DNA from: Chitinophaga caseinilytica
Lineage (GTDB): Bacteria > Bacteroidota > Bacteroidia > Chitinophagales > Chitinophagaceae
NCBI RefSeq assembly: GCF_038396765.1
Contig: NZ_CP150096.1
Location: 6,431,001 to 6,495,000 of the forward strand
Length of the DNA: 64,000 nucleotides
Direction of reading: 5' to 3'
Part shown: positions 54,538-63,991 of the stretch, piece after piece
How the letters are laid out: every line of letters begins with the position of its first letter
Position numbering within the stretch: position 1 is the first letter of the stretch
Made by a program: the position numbers and the translations under genes
The notes under the pieces: generated by a model
Databases searched by the model: none
Told to the model about the DNA's origin: nothing
Seen by the model: the letters and a program-made list of their open reading frames with translations, nothing else

Positions 54538-57500
54538 ATGATCAACCGACGCCAACTGAAAAACCATATTGCGGCCGTATGCTGCTGCCTGACTATTTTC
54601 TGTTCGTTCACTGCCCGTGCACAACAAGCCTCGTTTTCCGCCGACGTCACCGCCGGCTGCGCACCACTGACGGTTTCCTTCAACAATACTTCCGACGCCG
54701 GCGCCACCTGGGACTGGGATTTCCAGCTGGGCGCCCATTCCACCAACCAGCACGCTTCCAAGGTGTTTACGGTGCCCGGCACCTATAACGTCCGGTTAAC
54801 CGCCACCTACCCCGGCGGTACCCGAACGGCCACGCAGACCATCACCGTATACCAGAACCCCGTGCCCAGGTTCTCCGCCACACCACTGTCGGGCTGCACG
54901 CCCATGAACGTCCAGTTCACCGACGCCTCCACTCCCGGATCGGGCACCATCCGCTCCATCACCTGGGATTTCGGCGACGGCAACTCCGCTTCCGGGGCCA
55001 GTGTTTCCCATACCTTCAACGTCAACGGCGCCTTCTCCATCTCCACCATCGTGGAAAACAGCTTCGGCTGCAAGGAAGGCCTCACCCTGCCCCAATATAT
55101 CCGCGTGGGCAGCACGCCCCAGATCGATTTCGTGTCGGACGTTCAGACTTCCTGCACCACGCCCCTCACCGTCAACTTCCGCAGCAGCGGGCCCGGCGGG
55201 CTCACCTACGCCTGGGATTTCGGGGACCCGGTTTCCGGTGCCGCCAACACATCCGCCGCCCAGCATCCCGCGCATACATACGCCAATGAAGGCAGCTACA
55301 CCGTCACGCTCCGGGCACGCACGCCCGAAGGTTGCGAGAACACCGTCTCCAAAACGGCGTTCGTGGTGATCCAGCGCACGCGGACGGATTTTGTGGTAGA
55401 CGGCACTGCCTGTATCGGCGCGCCTACCCGGTTCCGGAATACCACGTCGCCGAACCCCACCCTTTCCAGCTGGACTTTCCCGGACGGGAGCACTTCTTCC
55501 GGCAGGGACGCGTCTTTCAACTTCACGGCGCCCGGCACGTATAACGTGACGCTGACGTCGGGCAGGCCGGGCTGCCTGGAAACCGTGACCAAAGCGATCA
55601 CCGTGCACCCAAGGCCCACGGCGGGTTTCACGGCAACGCCCAGGATCAGTTGCGCCGCGCCGTTCGATGTGCAGTTCACCTCCACGTCTACCGGCGCATC
55701 TACCTACCAGTGGACGTTCGGCGACGGCACCACCGGCACCGGCCCTTCCCCGCGGCATACCTACAACAACTTCGGCCAGTTCGACGTAACGCTCGATGTT
55801 TCCAACGCCGCAGGCTGTACCGACCGGCTTTCCATGAACGATTTCATCATCGCCGAGCGGCCGCAGGCGGTGATCGACGTGCCTGACCCCGAGGGCTGTA
55901 TCCCCCACACCGCCGCATTCAGCGCCCGGTTGCTGACGGCCGGCGTCATCACCGGCTACCAGTGGGATTTCGGGGACCCGGCTTCCGGCGCCGCCAACAC
56001 TTCCACTTCGCCCAATCCATCGCATACCTATACTAACGAAGGCGCCTATACGGTGCGCCTGGTGCTCATGGTGAACGGTACCTGCCGGGTAGATCTGCAA
56101 ACTACCGCGCGGGCGGGCCGCATTCCCGTCGTGGAGTTCGACGCGAACCCGAAAGCGCCCTGTCAAAGCGACCCCGTGAGCTTCACCAACCTTTCCCAGC
56201 CCCGCGGCACGGAATGGGAATGGGTATTGCCGGAAGACGGCGGGATGATCCTGCGCACCGAAAACCCCGTGTACCGGTTCCGCAACCTCGGCCTGCACGA
56301 TGTTACCCTCACCGTCAACAATTACGGTTGCCGCCGCACCCTCACCAAACCCGATTTCATCCGCATCCTCCCGCCCATCGCCAATTTCGGGATGAGCAAT
56401 CCCTGTTCCGATAAAATGCGCGTAACGTTCACCGACCTTTCCGACTTCGGCCCCATTCCCGGAACGCCGCGGTTCTGGAAATGGGAATTCGGCGACGGGA
56501 ATACATCCACCAACCCATCGCCCACACACGTTTACGCCACGCCCGGCACGTACAGCGTGAGGCTGGTCGTGACCGACGGGAATTGCGAATCGGAAATGAC
56601 GCAGGTGGTAGACATCATCGATGAGCGGCCCGTGATCAGCGCCGCACCGGAAGTCTGCGCCGCCAATCCGCTCGTGTTCTCGCGCAGCAATGTGGACGAA
56701 AACAATATCGTTCGCTGGGAATGGAACTGGGGAGACGGGACGTATGCGCCCGTTGGTGGTAACAATATCGCCAAGGTTTTCTCGCAACCGGGGCGTTATA
56801 ATGTAGTGCTGACCGTGACCGACCGCAATAACTGCGTGACTTCGTCTAACGTGCTCGACATCCAGGTGAACGGTTCCACGGCCAATTTCGCGGTGACGGG
56901 CAGGCGTTGTGAGGGCGATGAGCAGACATTCAACGACGCGTCCACTTCCTTCCACGGCAAAGCGATCGAAAGCTGGACCTGGAATTTCGGGGACGGGACG
57001 GCCGATGAAATCGTGACAACCAAACCCACTAATTACAAACACGCTTTCGCTTCCAGCGGCACTTTCAACGTGGTGCTCCAGGTGAAAGACGAAGCCGGCT
57101 GCCTGACTTCGATTTCACGGCCGGTGACCGTGCGCGACGTAGAAGCGGGGTTCCAGGCGCCTGCGCAGGTGGCCTGTAAGAATACCGGGTTCCAGTTCAG
57201 CAATACTTCCACCGGCACCAACCTTACCTATGCCTGGGATTTCGGGGACAATTCCTCCTCCACCGACCGGCATCCGCTGAAAACGTTTACCACTGCGGGT
57301 ATTTACACCATAAAACTGACAGTGACGGACGATGAAGGATGTACGTCCACTGAAACCAAAAACCAGTTCATCACCGTTCCCGATCCGCAGGCGAAGTTCA
57401 CCGTTCCCGGACAGGTGGCGCAATGCCCGCCGGCCCTCGTTTCGCCCGACAACCAAAGTACCGGATATGCACGCGCTGTATGGGAATTCGGGGACAACAG

Positions 57501-59394
57501 CCGCTCCAGCCTCGACGAGCCTGATCACGTGTACAATCTTCCCGGCAACTACACCATTACCCTGAACGTGTATTCCGCCGGCGATTGCGTGAGCACCACC
57601 ACGCAGGATATCTTTATCGAAGGCCCCATCGGCACCAAGACCATCACCAATAAAATCGGTTGCGCACCGCATACCACCTCGTTCAGCGCCAGTTCGCCCA
57701 ACACCACCAAATACACCTGGGACATGGACAACGGCACCGTGACCACCACCAGTACCAATACTTTCTCCTACGAATACACGCAGCCCGGCGTTTACTATCC
57801 CCGCGTGGTGCTGGAAGACGCGAAAGGCTGCAAGGTGCCCGCCCAGGGCCTGCCCGACAGCATCGTGGTAGACAAGGCCACGGCCGGTTTCACCATGAGC
57901 ACGCTCGCAGCCTGCGACGAAGCCGATGTACTGTTCACCAACGCTTCCACATCCCTGTCTGCCGAACGCCATGGCGATGCCATGCAATACCGTTGGGATT
58001 TCGGGGTGGACGGAAGAACGGATGACGTAAGTACCGACGAGCACCCGCGTTTCGATTATACCGGCGCGGCCGATTACCGCATTAAACTCCTGACCGTCAC
58101 CCGCTATGGTTGCGAGGATTCCGCTTTCCTGACGCTGAAGATCGACCCGAAACCGGAAGCCGCCATTGCCCCGGCCGGCCCCGTTTGCGTGAACGAGACC
58201 GTGCAGTTCTCCGGTTCCGAAAACCGCGGGCTGCCCGCCACCAGCTGGACGTGGACGGTAGATGGCCAGCCCGGCAACAGCCCTTCCCTTCCCCCGAACC
58301 TCGTTTACCGGCAGGCCGGCCCGCACGACGTCCGCCTCGTGATCCGGAATTCCGAAGGCACCTGTCCTGATACGGCGGAATTCAGACTGGTGGTGAACCC
58401 GTTGCCATCGCTCGCCGTAACGCCGCGCCAGGCGCTCGTTTGCGAAGGTCAATCCCTGCAAGTCATCAGCAACGGCGGCCCCGCGCAATACAGCTGGACG
58501 CCTTACAATATTTCCAGCGCCACGGCCGAAAACCCCGTGATCAGTCCGGTGGTGGACACCCTTTACCGCGTAACCGCCGTCAACCAGTTCGGCTGCCGCG
58601 CCATCGATTCCCTCCGCATCCGCGTATCGCATCCTTTCACGGTCAATGCGTCCAACGCCGAGATCTGCGAAGGCAAACAAACCCGACTTCGCGCCTCCGG
58701 GGCCGTCCGCTACCGCTGGATCCCGGCCGACGGACTGAACGACGCGGGCCTCCAGGACCCCGTGGCCACCCCGCAGGCCACCACGCAATACCGGGTAGTG
58801 GGTTATGGCAACGACGCCTGTTTTACCGATACCGCCCGCGTGACCGTAACCGTGCACCAACCGCCGGTGATCACCGTTCCGCAGACCCTCAACGTTCCCA
58901 GCGGCACCGTGATGCCCGCTCCAGTAACCGGCAGCCCGGATATCATCACCTGGGCCTGGTACCCCGAGAAATGGCTCAGCTGCTACGACTGCCCCCAGCC
59001 GGAAATGCAGACGCAGGGGCCGGTGACCTACCAGATCACCGCCACCAACGTGTATGGCTGCCAATCGACCGTTCTGCTGCCCGTAAAACTGTTCTGTTCC
59101 GGAAGTACCGCGTTCATTCCCAACACTTTCACACCGAATGGCGACGGTCAGAACGATATTTTTTATGTGCGCGGCCGTGGGGTGAGGACCATTAAATCGT
59201 TCCGGGTGTTCAACCGCTGGGGGCAGCTCGTGTTCGAACGGGCGAATTGCCAGTCGGACGACCCGGGATGCGGATGGGACGGGCGTTTCGCCGGACAGGC
59301 CCTTCCGCCGGACGTATTCGTTTACTATGCGGAGATCGTGTGCGACAGCGGGGAGCCCATGACCCTCAAAGGAAATGTGACCTTGCTGAGATAG
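54538..59394 (+). CDS. Giant PKD-repeat protein with T9SS type B sorting domain
   Basis: Secreted, probably adhesin-like surface protein of 1618 residues. Signal peptide to about residue 29 (ends TARAQ). I count about 15 PKD or PKD-like units (core WxFGDG ... H.Y...G.Y.V.L), some degenerate (WVLPEDG, WDMDNG, WTVDG). Then come about three Ig-like units with CxGx starts (LVCEGQSLQ, AEICEGKQTRLRA). The C-terminal type B sorting domain reads FIPNTFTPNGDGQNDIF, SFRVFNRWGQLVFE and LKGNVTLLR. First of a three-gene T9SS locus; the 196 bases upstream are A/T-rich without a clear -7 match. Ligand unknown. Confidence 0.92.
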   Translation: MINRRQLKNHIAAVCCCLTIFCSFTARAQQASFSADVTAGCAPLTVSFNNTSDAGATWDWDFQLGAHSTNQHASKVFTVPGTYNVRLTATYPGGTRTATQTITVYQNPVPRFSATPLSGCTPMNVQFTDASTPGSGTIRSITWDFGDGNSASGASVSHTFNVNGAFSISTIVENSFGCKEGLTLPQYIRVGSTPQIDFVSDVQTSCTTPLTVNFRSSGPGGLTYAWDFGDPVSGAANTSAAQHPAHTYANEGSYTVTLRARTPEGCENTVSKTAFVVIQRTRTDFVVDGTACIGAPTRFRNTTSPNPTLSSWTFPDGSTSSGRDASFNFTAPGTYNVTLTSGRPGCLETVTKAITVHPRPTAGFTATPRISCAAPFDVQFTSTSTGASTYQWTFGDGTTGTGPSPRHTYNNFGQFDVTLDVSNAAGCTDRLSMNDFIIAERPQAVIDVPDPEGCIPHTAAFSARLLTAGVITGYQWDFGDPASGAANTSTSPNPSHTYTNEGAYTVRLVLMVNGTCRVDLQTTARAGRIPVVEFDANPKAPCQSDPVSFTNLSQPRGTEWEWVLPEDGGMILRTENPVYRFRNLGLHDVTLTVNNYGCRRTLTKPDFIRILPPIANFGMSNPCSDKMRVTFTDLSDFGPIPGTPRFWKWEFGDGNTSTNPSPTHVYATPGTYSVRLVVTDGNCESEMTQVVDIIDERPVISAAPEVCAANPLVFSRSNVDENNIVRWEWNWGDGTYAPVGGNNIAKVFSQPGRYNVVLTVTDRNNCVTSSNVLDIQVNGSTANFAVTGRRCEGDEQTFNDASTSFHGKAIESWTWNFGDGTADEIVTTKPTNYKHAFASSGTFNVVLQVKDEAGCLTSISRPVTVRDVEAGFQAPAQVACKNTGFQFSNTSTGTNLTYAWDFGDNSSSTDRHPLKTFTTAGIYTIKLTVTDDEGCTSTETKNQFITVPDPQAKFTVPGQVAQCPPALVSPDNQSTGYARAVWEFGDNSRSSLDEPDHVYNLPGNYTITLNVYSAGDCVSTTTQDIFIEGPIGTKTITNKIGCAPHTTSFSASSPNTTKYTWDMDNGTVTTTSTNTFSYEYTQPGVYYPRVVLEDAKGCKVPAQGLPDSIVVDKATAGFTMSTLAACDEADVLFTNASTSLSAERHGDAMQYRWDFGVDGRTDDVSTDEHPRFDYTGAADYRIKLLTVTRYGCEDSAFLTLKIDPKPEAAIAPAGPVCVNETVQFSGSENRGLPATSWTWTVDGQPGNSPSLPPNLVYRQAGPHDVRLVIRNSEGTCPDTAEFRLVVNPLPSLAVTPRQALVCEGQSLQVISNGGPAQYSWTPYNISSATAENPVISPVVDTLYRVTAVNQFGCRAIDSLRIRVSHPFTVNASNAEICEGKQTRLRASGAVRYRWIPADGLNDAGLQDPVATPQATTQYRVVGYGNDACFTDTARVTVTVHQPPVITVPQTLNVPSGTVMPAPVTGSPDIITWAWYPEKWLSCYDCPQPEMQTQGPVTYQITATNVYGCQSTVLLPVKLFCSGSTAFIPNTFTPNGDGQNDIFYVRGRGVRTIKSFRVFNRWGQLVFERANCQSDDPGCGWDGRFAGQALPPDVFVYYAEIVCDSGEPMTLKGNVTLLR

Positions 59395-59463
59395 GGGAAA
59401 TGGAAAAAATATAATAAATTTGTATAATCCATAAACCTATACTTTCCCATATCCTGTGAAAAA

Positions 59464-62301
59464 ATGAAAGCACCTGAGAAGAAAAACCTGATCCGATTGT
59501 TGTGGGCGTTGCTGGCTTTGCCGGCGGGCGCCTCGGCCCAGCAGGCCGGGTTTACCTATACGGTGGCGCCGGTGTCGCAATGCGCGCCGGCCACGGTGAC
59601 GCTGAAAAATACCAGTACGGGCGGCGCGGCGTCGTACCTCTGGGATTTCGGCGACGGGAGAAGTTCCACGGAAACCGATCCCAAGGTGACCTTCAACACA
59701 CCGGGCCCCGTTTCCATCAAGCTCACGGCATATTATACCGCGGCCACGGCTACGGCTACCGCCAATTTCACGATATATCCCATGCCCGTGGTGGCATTCA
59801 AGGTGGATAAGCAAAAGGCCTGCGGCACTTACACCGCCACTTTCACCGACGAAACGCCGGGCGCAACCGTCCGCACCTGGGATTTCGGGGATGGATCGGC
59901 GCCCGTGACCTCAAGCGCGCCCACTGTTCAGCATACTTTCAGCAAGATCGATACGTTCGATGTTTCCTTAACGGTGACCAATTCCACCGGCTGTACGCAG
60001 ACTTTGCGGAAAGACGATTTCATCATGGTTTCTGCGCCGGTCATCACCATGAATTCCACCCCGCAGGAAGGCTGCCTCCCGTTCACGGCCGCGTTCAACG
60101 CTTCCGTGCAGGCGCCCGCCGGCGACCCGGTGGCCTCCTACAGCTGGGGCTTCGGCGACAATACCACGGCCAGTTCCACCACGCCCGTCATCACCCATCA
60201 ATACACGACCGCCGGCGATTTTAACGTGACGCTGACCGTTACCACGCAGCAGGGCTGCGCCGTGATGCAGACGTTCCCGAAACAGGTAAAAACCGGCAGC
60301 AAACCGTCTAACGTAAGCTTCACCGTTTCCCGGCCAGACGATTGCGCCGGCACCATGGCCCGGTTGCTCGCCAGTGCGGTGGATGCGTCGCGGTACCGGT
60401 GGGATTTCGGGGACGGTTCCACCTACGAAGGGCCGGAAAACGATATCAACCACGCGTTTCGTGCAGCCGGCAACGTGACGGTCAGGATGAGCGCGGGAAA
60501 CAACGGCTGCTATACGGACGCATCGCCGGTTACGGTAACGAATACCGGTCCTGTAGCGGATTTCAGGTATTCGAGGGATTGCGGGAGCGGGGGGATGACG
60601 TATACCTTCACGAACACGTCCACCGCTACTACCAGCGATACCTATGAATGGAATTTCGACGACAATTCTCCTTCCGTCAACACCATCCACCCCACCCATA
60701 CCTTTTCCCAACCCGGCACCTACAACGTACGCCTCATTGTGCGGAATGCGGCCCAGACCTGCATGAGCACCATTTATCATACCATCCAGGTGTTTGCGGC
60801 AGATTACCATACCGGCGTGGGCTCCATTTGCCGCAACAGCCAGGTGCATTACGGCGTGGTGCAGGTGCCCCATGCCCTGGTGCGCCACTACGACTGGCGG
60901 TTCGGCGACGGCGAACGGATCGTGACTACGGATGTGGATATACGCAGGATGGTCAATACCAAAGGCGTATTCTCCGACACGCTCATCATCTTCTACAACG
61001 ATGCCGCGCTTTGCCCGGACACGATCATCAAAAAAGATCATCTCACCGTCATGGCGCCCGAAGCGCGTTTCGCAACAGGGGCTTCCGCCTGCGCGGGGCA
61101 ACCGGTGCAGTTCATCCAGCAATCCGTTCCCACGCCCAACATCCCGCTGATCGGCTGGAAATGGGAATTCGGGAATGTGGCTACGTCCGACAAATCCACG
61201 CCAGACAAGCCCACCTTCAATTCCAGCGGTAACTTCCCCGTGAAACTGGTGATCACCGACGCGCGGAACTGTGTGGATTCCATCACCCTCAACGTGGCCA
61301 TCAATCCTACGCCTTTCCTCAACGTACAGGCATCCACCGCCAAAATCTGCGAAGGCGGTACTTCCAACCTCCAGGCCATTTCCAACGGCAACGTTACCTG
61401 GGAACCGGCGTGGCAGCTGAGTTGCAGTAATTGTCCCACCCCGGTGGCCTCCCCTACCGAAGACACATCCTACATCGCAACGGCCATCAATACCTTCGGC
61501 TGTATCGTGAAAGACACCCTTTCCCTGCGTGTAGTTCCGAAGATATTGCTCGCCGTGAGCCCCGATACCGCGATCTGCGCCGGCAGCAGCGCCCGCCTCC
61601 GCGCAAGCGGTGCCGCCTACTATGACTGGGCGCCGACGGTAACCGAAGGCGGCAACACGGCGATGCCCCTCATCACGCCCACCGTAACTACCACTTACAC
61701 CGTAACGGCCGGCAACGATCCCGCCTGCCCCACCGAAACGCGGCAGGTGAAGGTGACGGTGAAACCCTCGCCCACCGTGAACGCCGGGCCAGACCAGGTG
61801 CTCGTGGCCGGTAATACCGTAGTGCTCGAAGCAACGTACAGCGCCGATGTGGTGCGCGGCGAATGGAAGCCCAACACCTGGATCGATTGCGCTACCTGTC
61901 CGCAAACCGTGGCCACACCGCGTTCCGGTATCGACTACGCGTATGAAGTGACGAATGGTGAGGGTTGCAAGAAGTCGGACGTGATGAATGTCCGCCTGAT
62001 CTGCGACCAGGGCAACGTGTTCCTCCCCAGCGGGTTTTCGCCGAACAACGACGGGATGAACGACGATTTCTATCCCCGCGGCAAGGGCGTGCGGAGCATC
62101 AATTCTTTCCGGATTTACAGCAGGAGCGGCCAGGAAGTGTTCAGCAGGAGCAATTTCCAGATGAACGATCCGGCGGCGGGCTGGAAAGGCCTACAGAACG
62201 GGAAGCTCCTGGCGCCCGACGTCTACATCTGGCTGCTGGACGCGGTTTGCGACACCGGCGAGCGATTCACCCTAAAAGGAAATGTAACCTTATTACGATA
62301 A
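59464..62301 (+). CDS. PKD-repeat protein with T9SS type B sorting domain
   Basis: Smaller relative of the preceding gene, 945 residues. Signal peptide to about 25 (ends AGASAQ), about seven PKD-like units, then Ig-like units (KICEGGTSNLQA, AICAGSSARLRA) and a segment with CSNCP and CATCP. The C-terminal type B domain carries FLPSGFSPNNDGMNDDF and SFRIYSRSGQEVFS and ends LKGNVTLLR, identical to the upstream protein. A TAAATTTG element in the 69-base gap (59415-59422) may give it its own promoter. The porP/sprF gene follows after 4 bases. Confidence 0.92.
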   Translation: MKAPEKKNLIRLLWALLALPAGASAQQAGFTYTVAPVSQCAPATVTLKNTSTGGAASYLWDFGDGRSSTETDPKVTFNTPGPVSIKLTAYYTAATATATANFTIYPMPVVAFKVDKQKACGTYTATFTDETPGATVRTWDFGDGSAPVTSSAPTVQHTFSKIDTFDVSLTVTNSTGCTQTLRKDDFIMVSAPVITMNSTPQEGCLPFTAAFNASVQAPAGDPVASYSWGFGDNTTASSTTPVITHQYTTAGDFNVTLTVTTQQGCAVMQTFPKQVKTGSKPSNVSFTVSRPDDCAGTMARLLASAVDASRYRWDFGDGSTYEGPENDINHAFRAAGNVTVRMSAGNNGCYTDASPVTVTNTGPVADFRYSRDCGSGGMTYTFTNTSTATTSDTYEWNFDDNSPSVNTIHPTHTFSQPGTYNVRLIVRNAAQTCMSTIYHTIQVFAADYHTGVGSICRNSQVHYGVVQVPHALVRHYDWRFGDGERIVTTDVDIRRMVNTKGVFSDTLIIFYNDAALCPDTIIKKDHLTVMAPEARFATGASACAGQPVQFIQQSVPTPNIPLIGWKWEFGNVATSDKSTPDKPTFNSSGNFPVKLVITDARNCVDSITLNVAINPTPFLNVQASTAKICEGGTSNLQAISNGNVTWEPAWQLSCSNCPTPVASPTEDTSYIATAINTFGCIVKDTLSLRVVPKILLAVSPDTAICAGSSARLRASGAAYYDWAPTVTEGGNTAMPLITPTVTTTYTVTAGNDPACPTETRQVKVTVKPSPTVNAGPDQVLVAGNTVVLEATYSADVVRGEWKPNTWIDCATCPQTVATPRSGIDYAYEVTNGEGCKKSDVMNVRLICDQGNVFLPSGFSPNNDGMNDDFYPRGKGVRSINSFRIYSRSGQEVFSRSNFQMNDPAAGWKGLQNGKLLAPDVYIWLLDAVCDTGERFTLKGNVTLLR

Positions 62302-62305
62302 TCAC

Positions 62306-63346
62306 ATGAAAACGCTGAAAAGCATGAAGAAATACTGGTTAAGCGGAATGCTCGCGTGTATCGGGCTGCCGTTGTGCGCGCAAGACATCCACCTGTCTCA
62401 GTTCATGGAAACGCCCATCCTCCGCAACCCCGCGCTGATCGGGCTTTTCAAGGGCGATGTGCGGTTCCAGGCCGTATACCGCAACCAGTGGAACAGCGTC
62501 ACGATACCTTACCAGACCGGCACGCTCAGCGGGGAAATGAAATTCCCGGTCGGGCAGTATAACGACCACGTTACGGCCGGGGTACAAGCTTCGTTCGACA
62601 GGGCGGGCTCGTCCAACCTGCAATCCGTCCAGTTCCTGCCGGCGCTCAACTATCATAAATCCCTCAGCGAAGACAAGAGCAGCTTTTTGTCGGTGGGCTT
62701 CATGGGCGGTTACGTGCAGCGGCAGTTCAACCCCGCGCATCTCACGTTCAACAATCAATATACCGGCGGGCGCTTCGACCCCGCGGCGCCGACCGGCGAG
62801 GAAGGCCGCCTGAGCAAGATCGGTTACGGGTACTGGGACGCGGGCGTGGGGATGAGCTACAACGGCGTATTGGGCGAGGCTACCAACTGGTTCGTGGGCG
62901 CGGCGTATTACCATTTCAATAAACCGAAAGTGTCTTTTTACGACGACGATAAGGTGACGCTCGACCCGAAGCTGAGCTTCAACCTGGGCTTTACGGTGCC
63001 GGTGTCTGAACGGGTGCGGGTGATCGCGCATTACAACCAGGTGCACCAGGGGGCGTATTCCGAGTTCATCGGCGGTGCGTTTGTGGGGTACGGGTTGATG
63101 GACGACGGGCTGGAATCTGACCGGGGGATGTACGGTGGGCTGTTTTACCGCTGGAACGACGCTGTTGTGCCCATGTTCCGCCTCGATATGGGGGCCTGGG
63201 AGATCGGGGTGAGCTATGATGTGAATGTGAGCCGGCTGCGAACGGCCAGCCAGGCCATGGGAGGGTTCGAAGTGTCGATGGTTTTCAAGAATTTCCTAAA
63301 TCGCTGGAATTCAACGCTTAACAGTGTAACCTGTCCGAGTTTTTAG
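62306..63346 (+). CDS. PorP/SprF-family T9SS outer-membrane protein
   Basis: Beta-barrel protein of 346 residues that in T9SS systems pairs with type B substrates, helping their secretion or surface attachment (SprF-SprB in Flavobacterium). Seen: signal ending PLCAQ, then DIHLSQFMETPILRNPALIG, the family start motif; FQAVYRNQWNSV; and strands through to a C-terminal NSVTCPSF, typical of the family. Coupled to the second PKD gene, so it is likely dedicated to these substrates. Confidence 0.93.
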   Translation: MKTLKSMKKYWLSGMLACIGLPLCAQDIHLSQFMETPILRNPALIGLFKGDVRFQAVYRNQWNSVTIPYQTGTLSGEMKFPVGQYNDHVTAGVQASFDRAGSSNLQSVQFLPALNYHKSLSEDKSSFLSVGFMGGYVQRQFNPAHLTFNNQYTGGRFDPAAPTGEEGRLSKIGYGYWDAGVGMSYNGVLGEATNWFVGAAYYHFNKPKVSFYDDDKVTLDPKLSFNLGFTVPVSERVRVIAHYNQVHQGAYSEFIGGAFVGYGLMDDGLESDRGMYGGLFYRWNDAVVPMFRLDMGAWEIGVSYDVNVSRLRTASQAMGGFEVSMVFKNFLNRWNSTLNSVTCPSF

Positions 63347-63469
63347 GTTGCCAACGGACGGCGGCGGAAAAAATTGTTAAAAACGTTAAAATTTCAGAAA
63401 AAAGAGCAGAGAAATTGCACAATTTGGCAGACCGTTTGTTATCTTTATATAGCAACCAAACCGCAAATA

Positions 63470-63502
63470 TTTGGGTAATATTTAAAAAAATTTATATCTT
63501 TG
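63470..63502 (+). promoter_or_regulatory. Promoter of the stand-alone sorting-domain gene
   Basis: TTTG (63470-63473), 21 bases, TATCTTTG (63495-63502). The ATG at 63509 lies 6 bases after the -7 element, so the message may be leaderless. Confidence 0.8.
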
Positions 63503-63508
63503 GGTACT

Positions 63509-63871
63509 ATGTACAAAACCGTTACTCTCATCCTATTTACTTTCTTCTGCGCCCTGTCGTTACCGGCATGGTCCCAAAGCAAGTCTACCAATCCCTCTAC
63601 ATTCCCCGAGGGCGAGAATACGAGTAAGGTAGTGAAGGCTTATCCTAATCCCGCTACAACTAAGATTTATTTCGAAATTCAGCGTAATAACGATAAGGTT
63701 TACGAGATTATTGTATATAACTTCCTGGGCAAGAAGGTGGACCACCTGAAGAACCTTGCCAACCGCGCGCAACTTCCTTTGGACAATTATTACAGTGGTC
63801 TTTACATTTTCCAGTTGAGGGAAAAAGACGGGACACTGGTGGAATCGGGGAAGTTCAACGTCGTCAAATAA
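63509..63871 (+). CDS. Small protein made of a signal peptide and a T9SS type A sorting domain
   Basis: 120 residues. Signal peptide about 1-23 (ends LPAWSQ), a linker of about 18 residues rich in Ser, Thr and Asn, then a type A (Por_Secre_tail) domain starting VKAYPNPATTKIYFEI and continuing IIVYNFLGKKVDHL, YYSGLYIFQLREKDG and ESGKFNVVK. There is no room for a passenger domain. It has its own consensus promoter and terminator. The start is ATG 63509; an in-frame TTG three codons earlier overlaps the promoter. Possible roles: small surface protein, T9SS competitor or a remnant. Confidence 0.87.
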   Translation: MYKTVTLILFTFFCALSLPAWSQSKSTNPSTFPEGENTSKVVKAYPNPATTKIYFEIQRNNDKVYEIIVYNFLGKKVDHLKNLANRAQLPLDNYYSGLYIFQLREKDGTLVESGKFNVVK

Positions 63872-63898
63872 CATTACGAGTAGGAATATTTAAGATAT

Positions 63899-63938
63899 AA
63901 AAGGCTGACAGGATGCAAAAGCACTGTCGGCCTTTTTT
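63899..63938 (+). terminator. Intrinsic terminator after the sorting-domain gene
   Basis: Stem AAAAGGCTGACAG / CTGTCGGCCTTTT with one G-T wobble, then a run of T. Confidence 0.85.
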
Positions 63939-63957
63939 CTTTCTCTTGCATGCCATG

Positions 63958-63991
63958 AAAAACGGCGCCCCCATGCCGGGAGCGCCGTTTT
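63958..63991. terminator. Second terminator hairpin near the right edge
   Basis: Stem AAAACGGCGC / GCGCCGTTTT with a 13-base loop, A tract before and T tract after. It may end a convergent gene entering from beyond base 64000. Confidence 0.7.

Noticed and set aside
54796..57042. 748-codon open frame antisense to the PKD gene (and similar ones at 57115-59064 and 59968-61905)
   Set aside because: Low-complexity Gly/His/Val-rich translation without domains, produced by the repeated PKD codons on the other strand.
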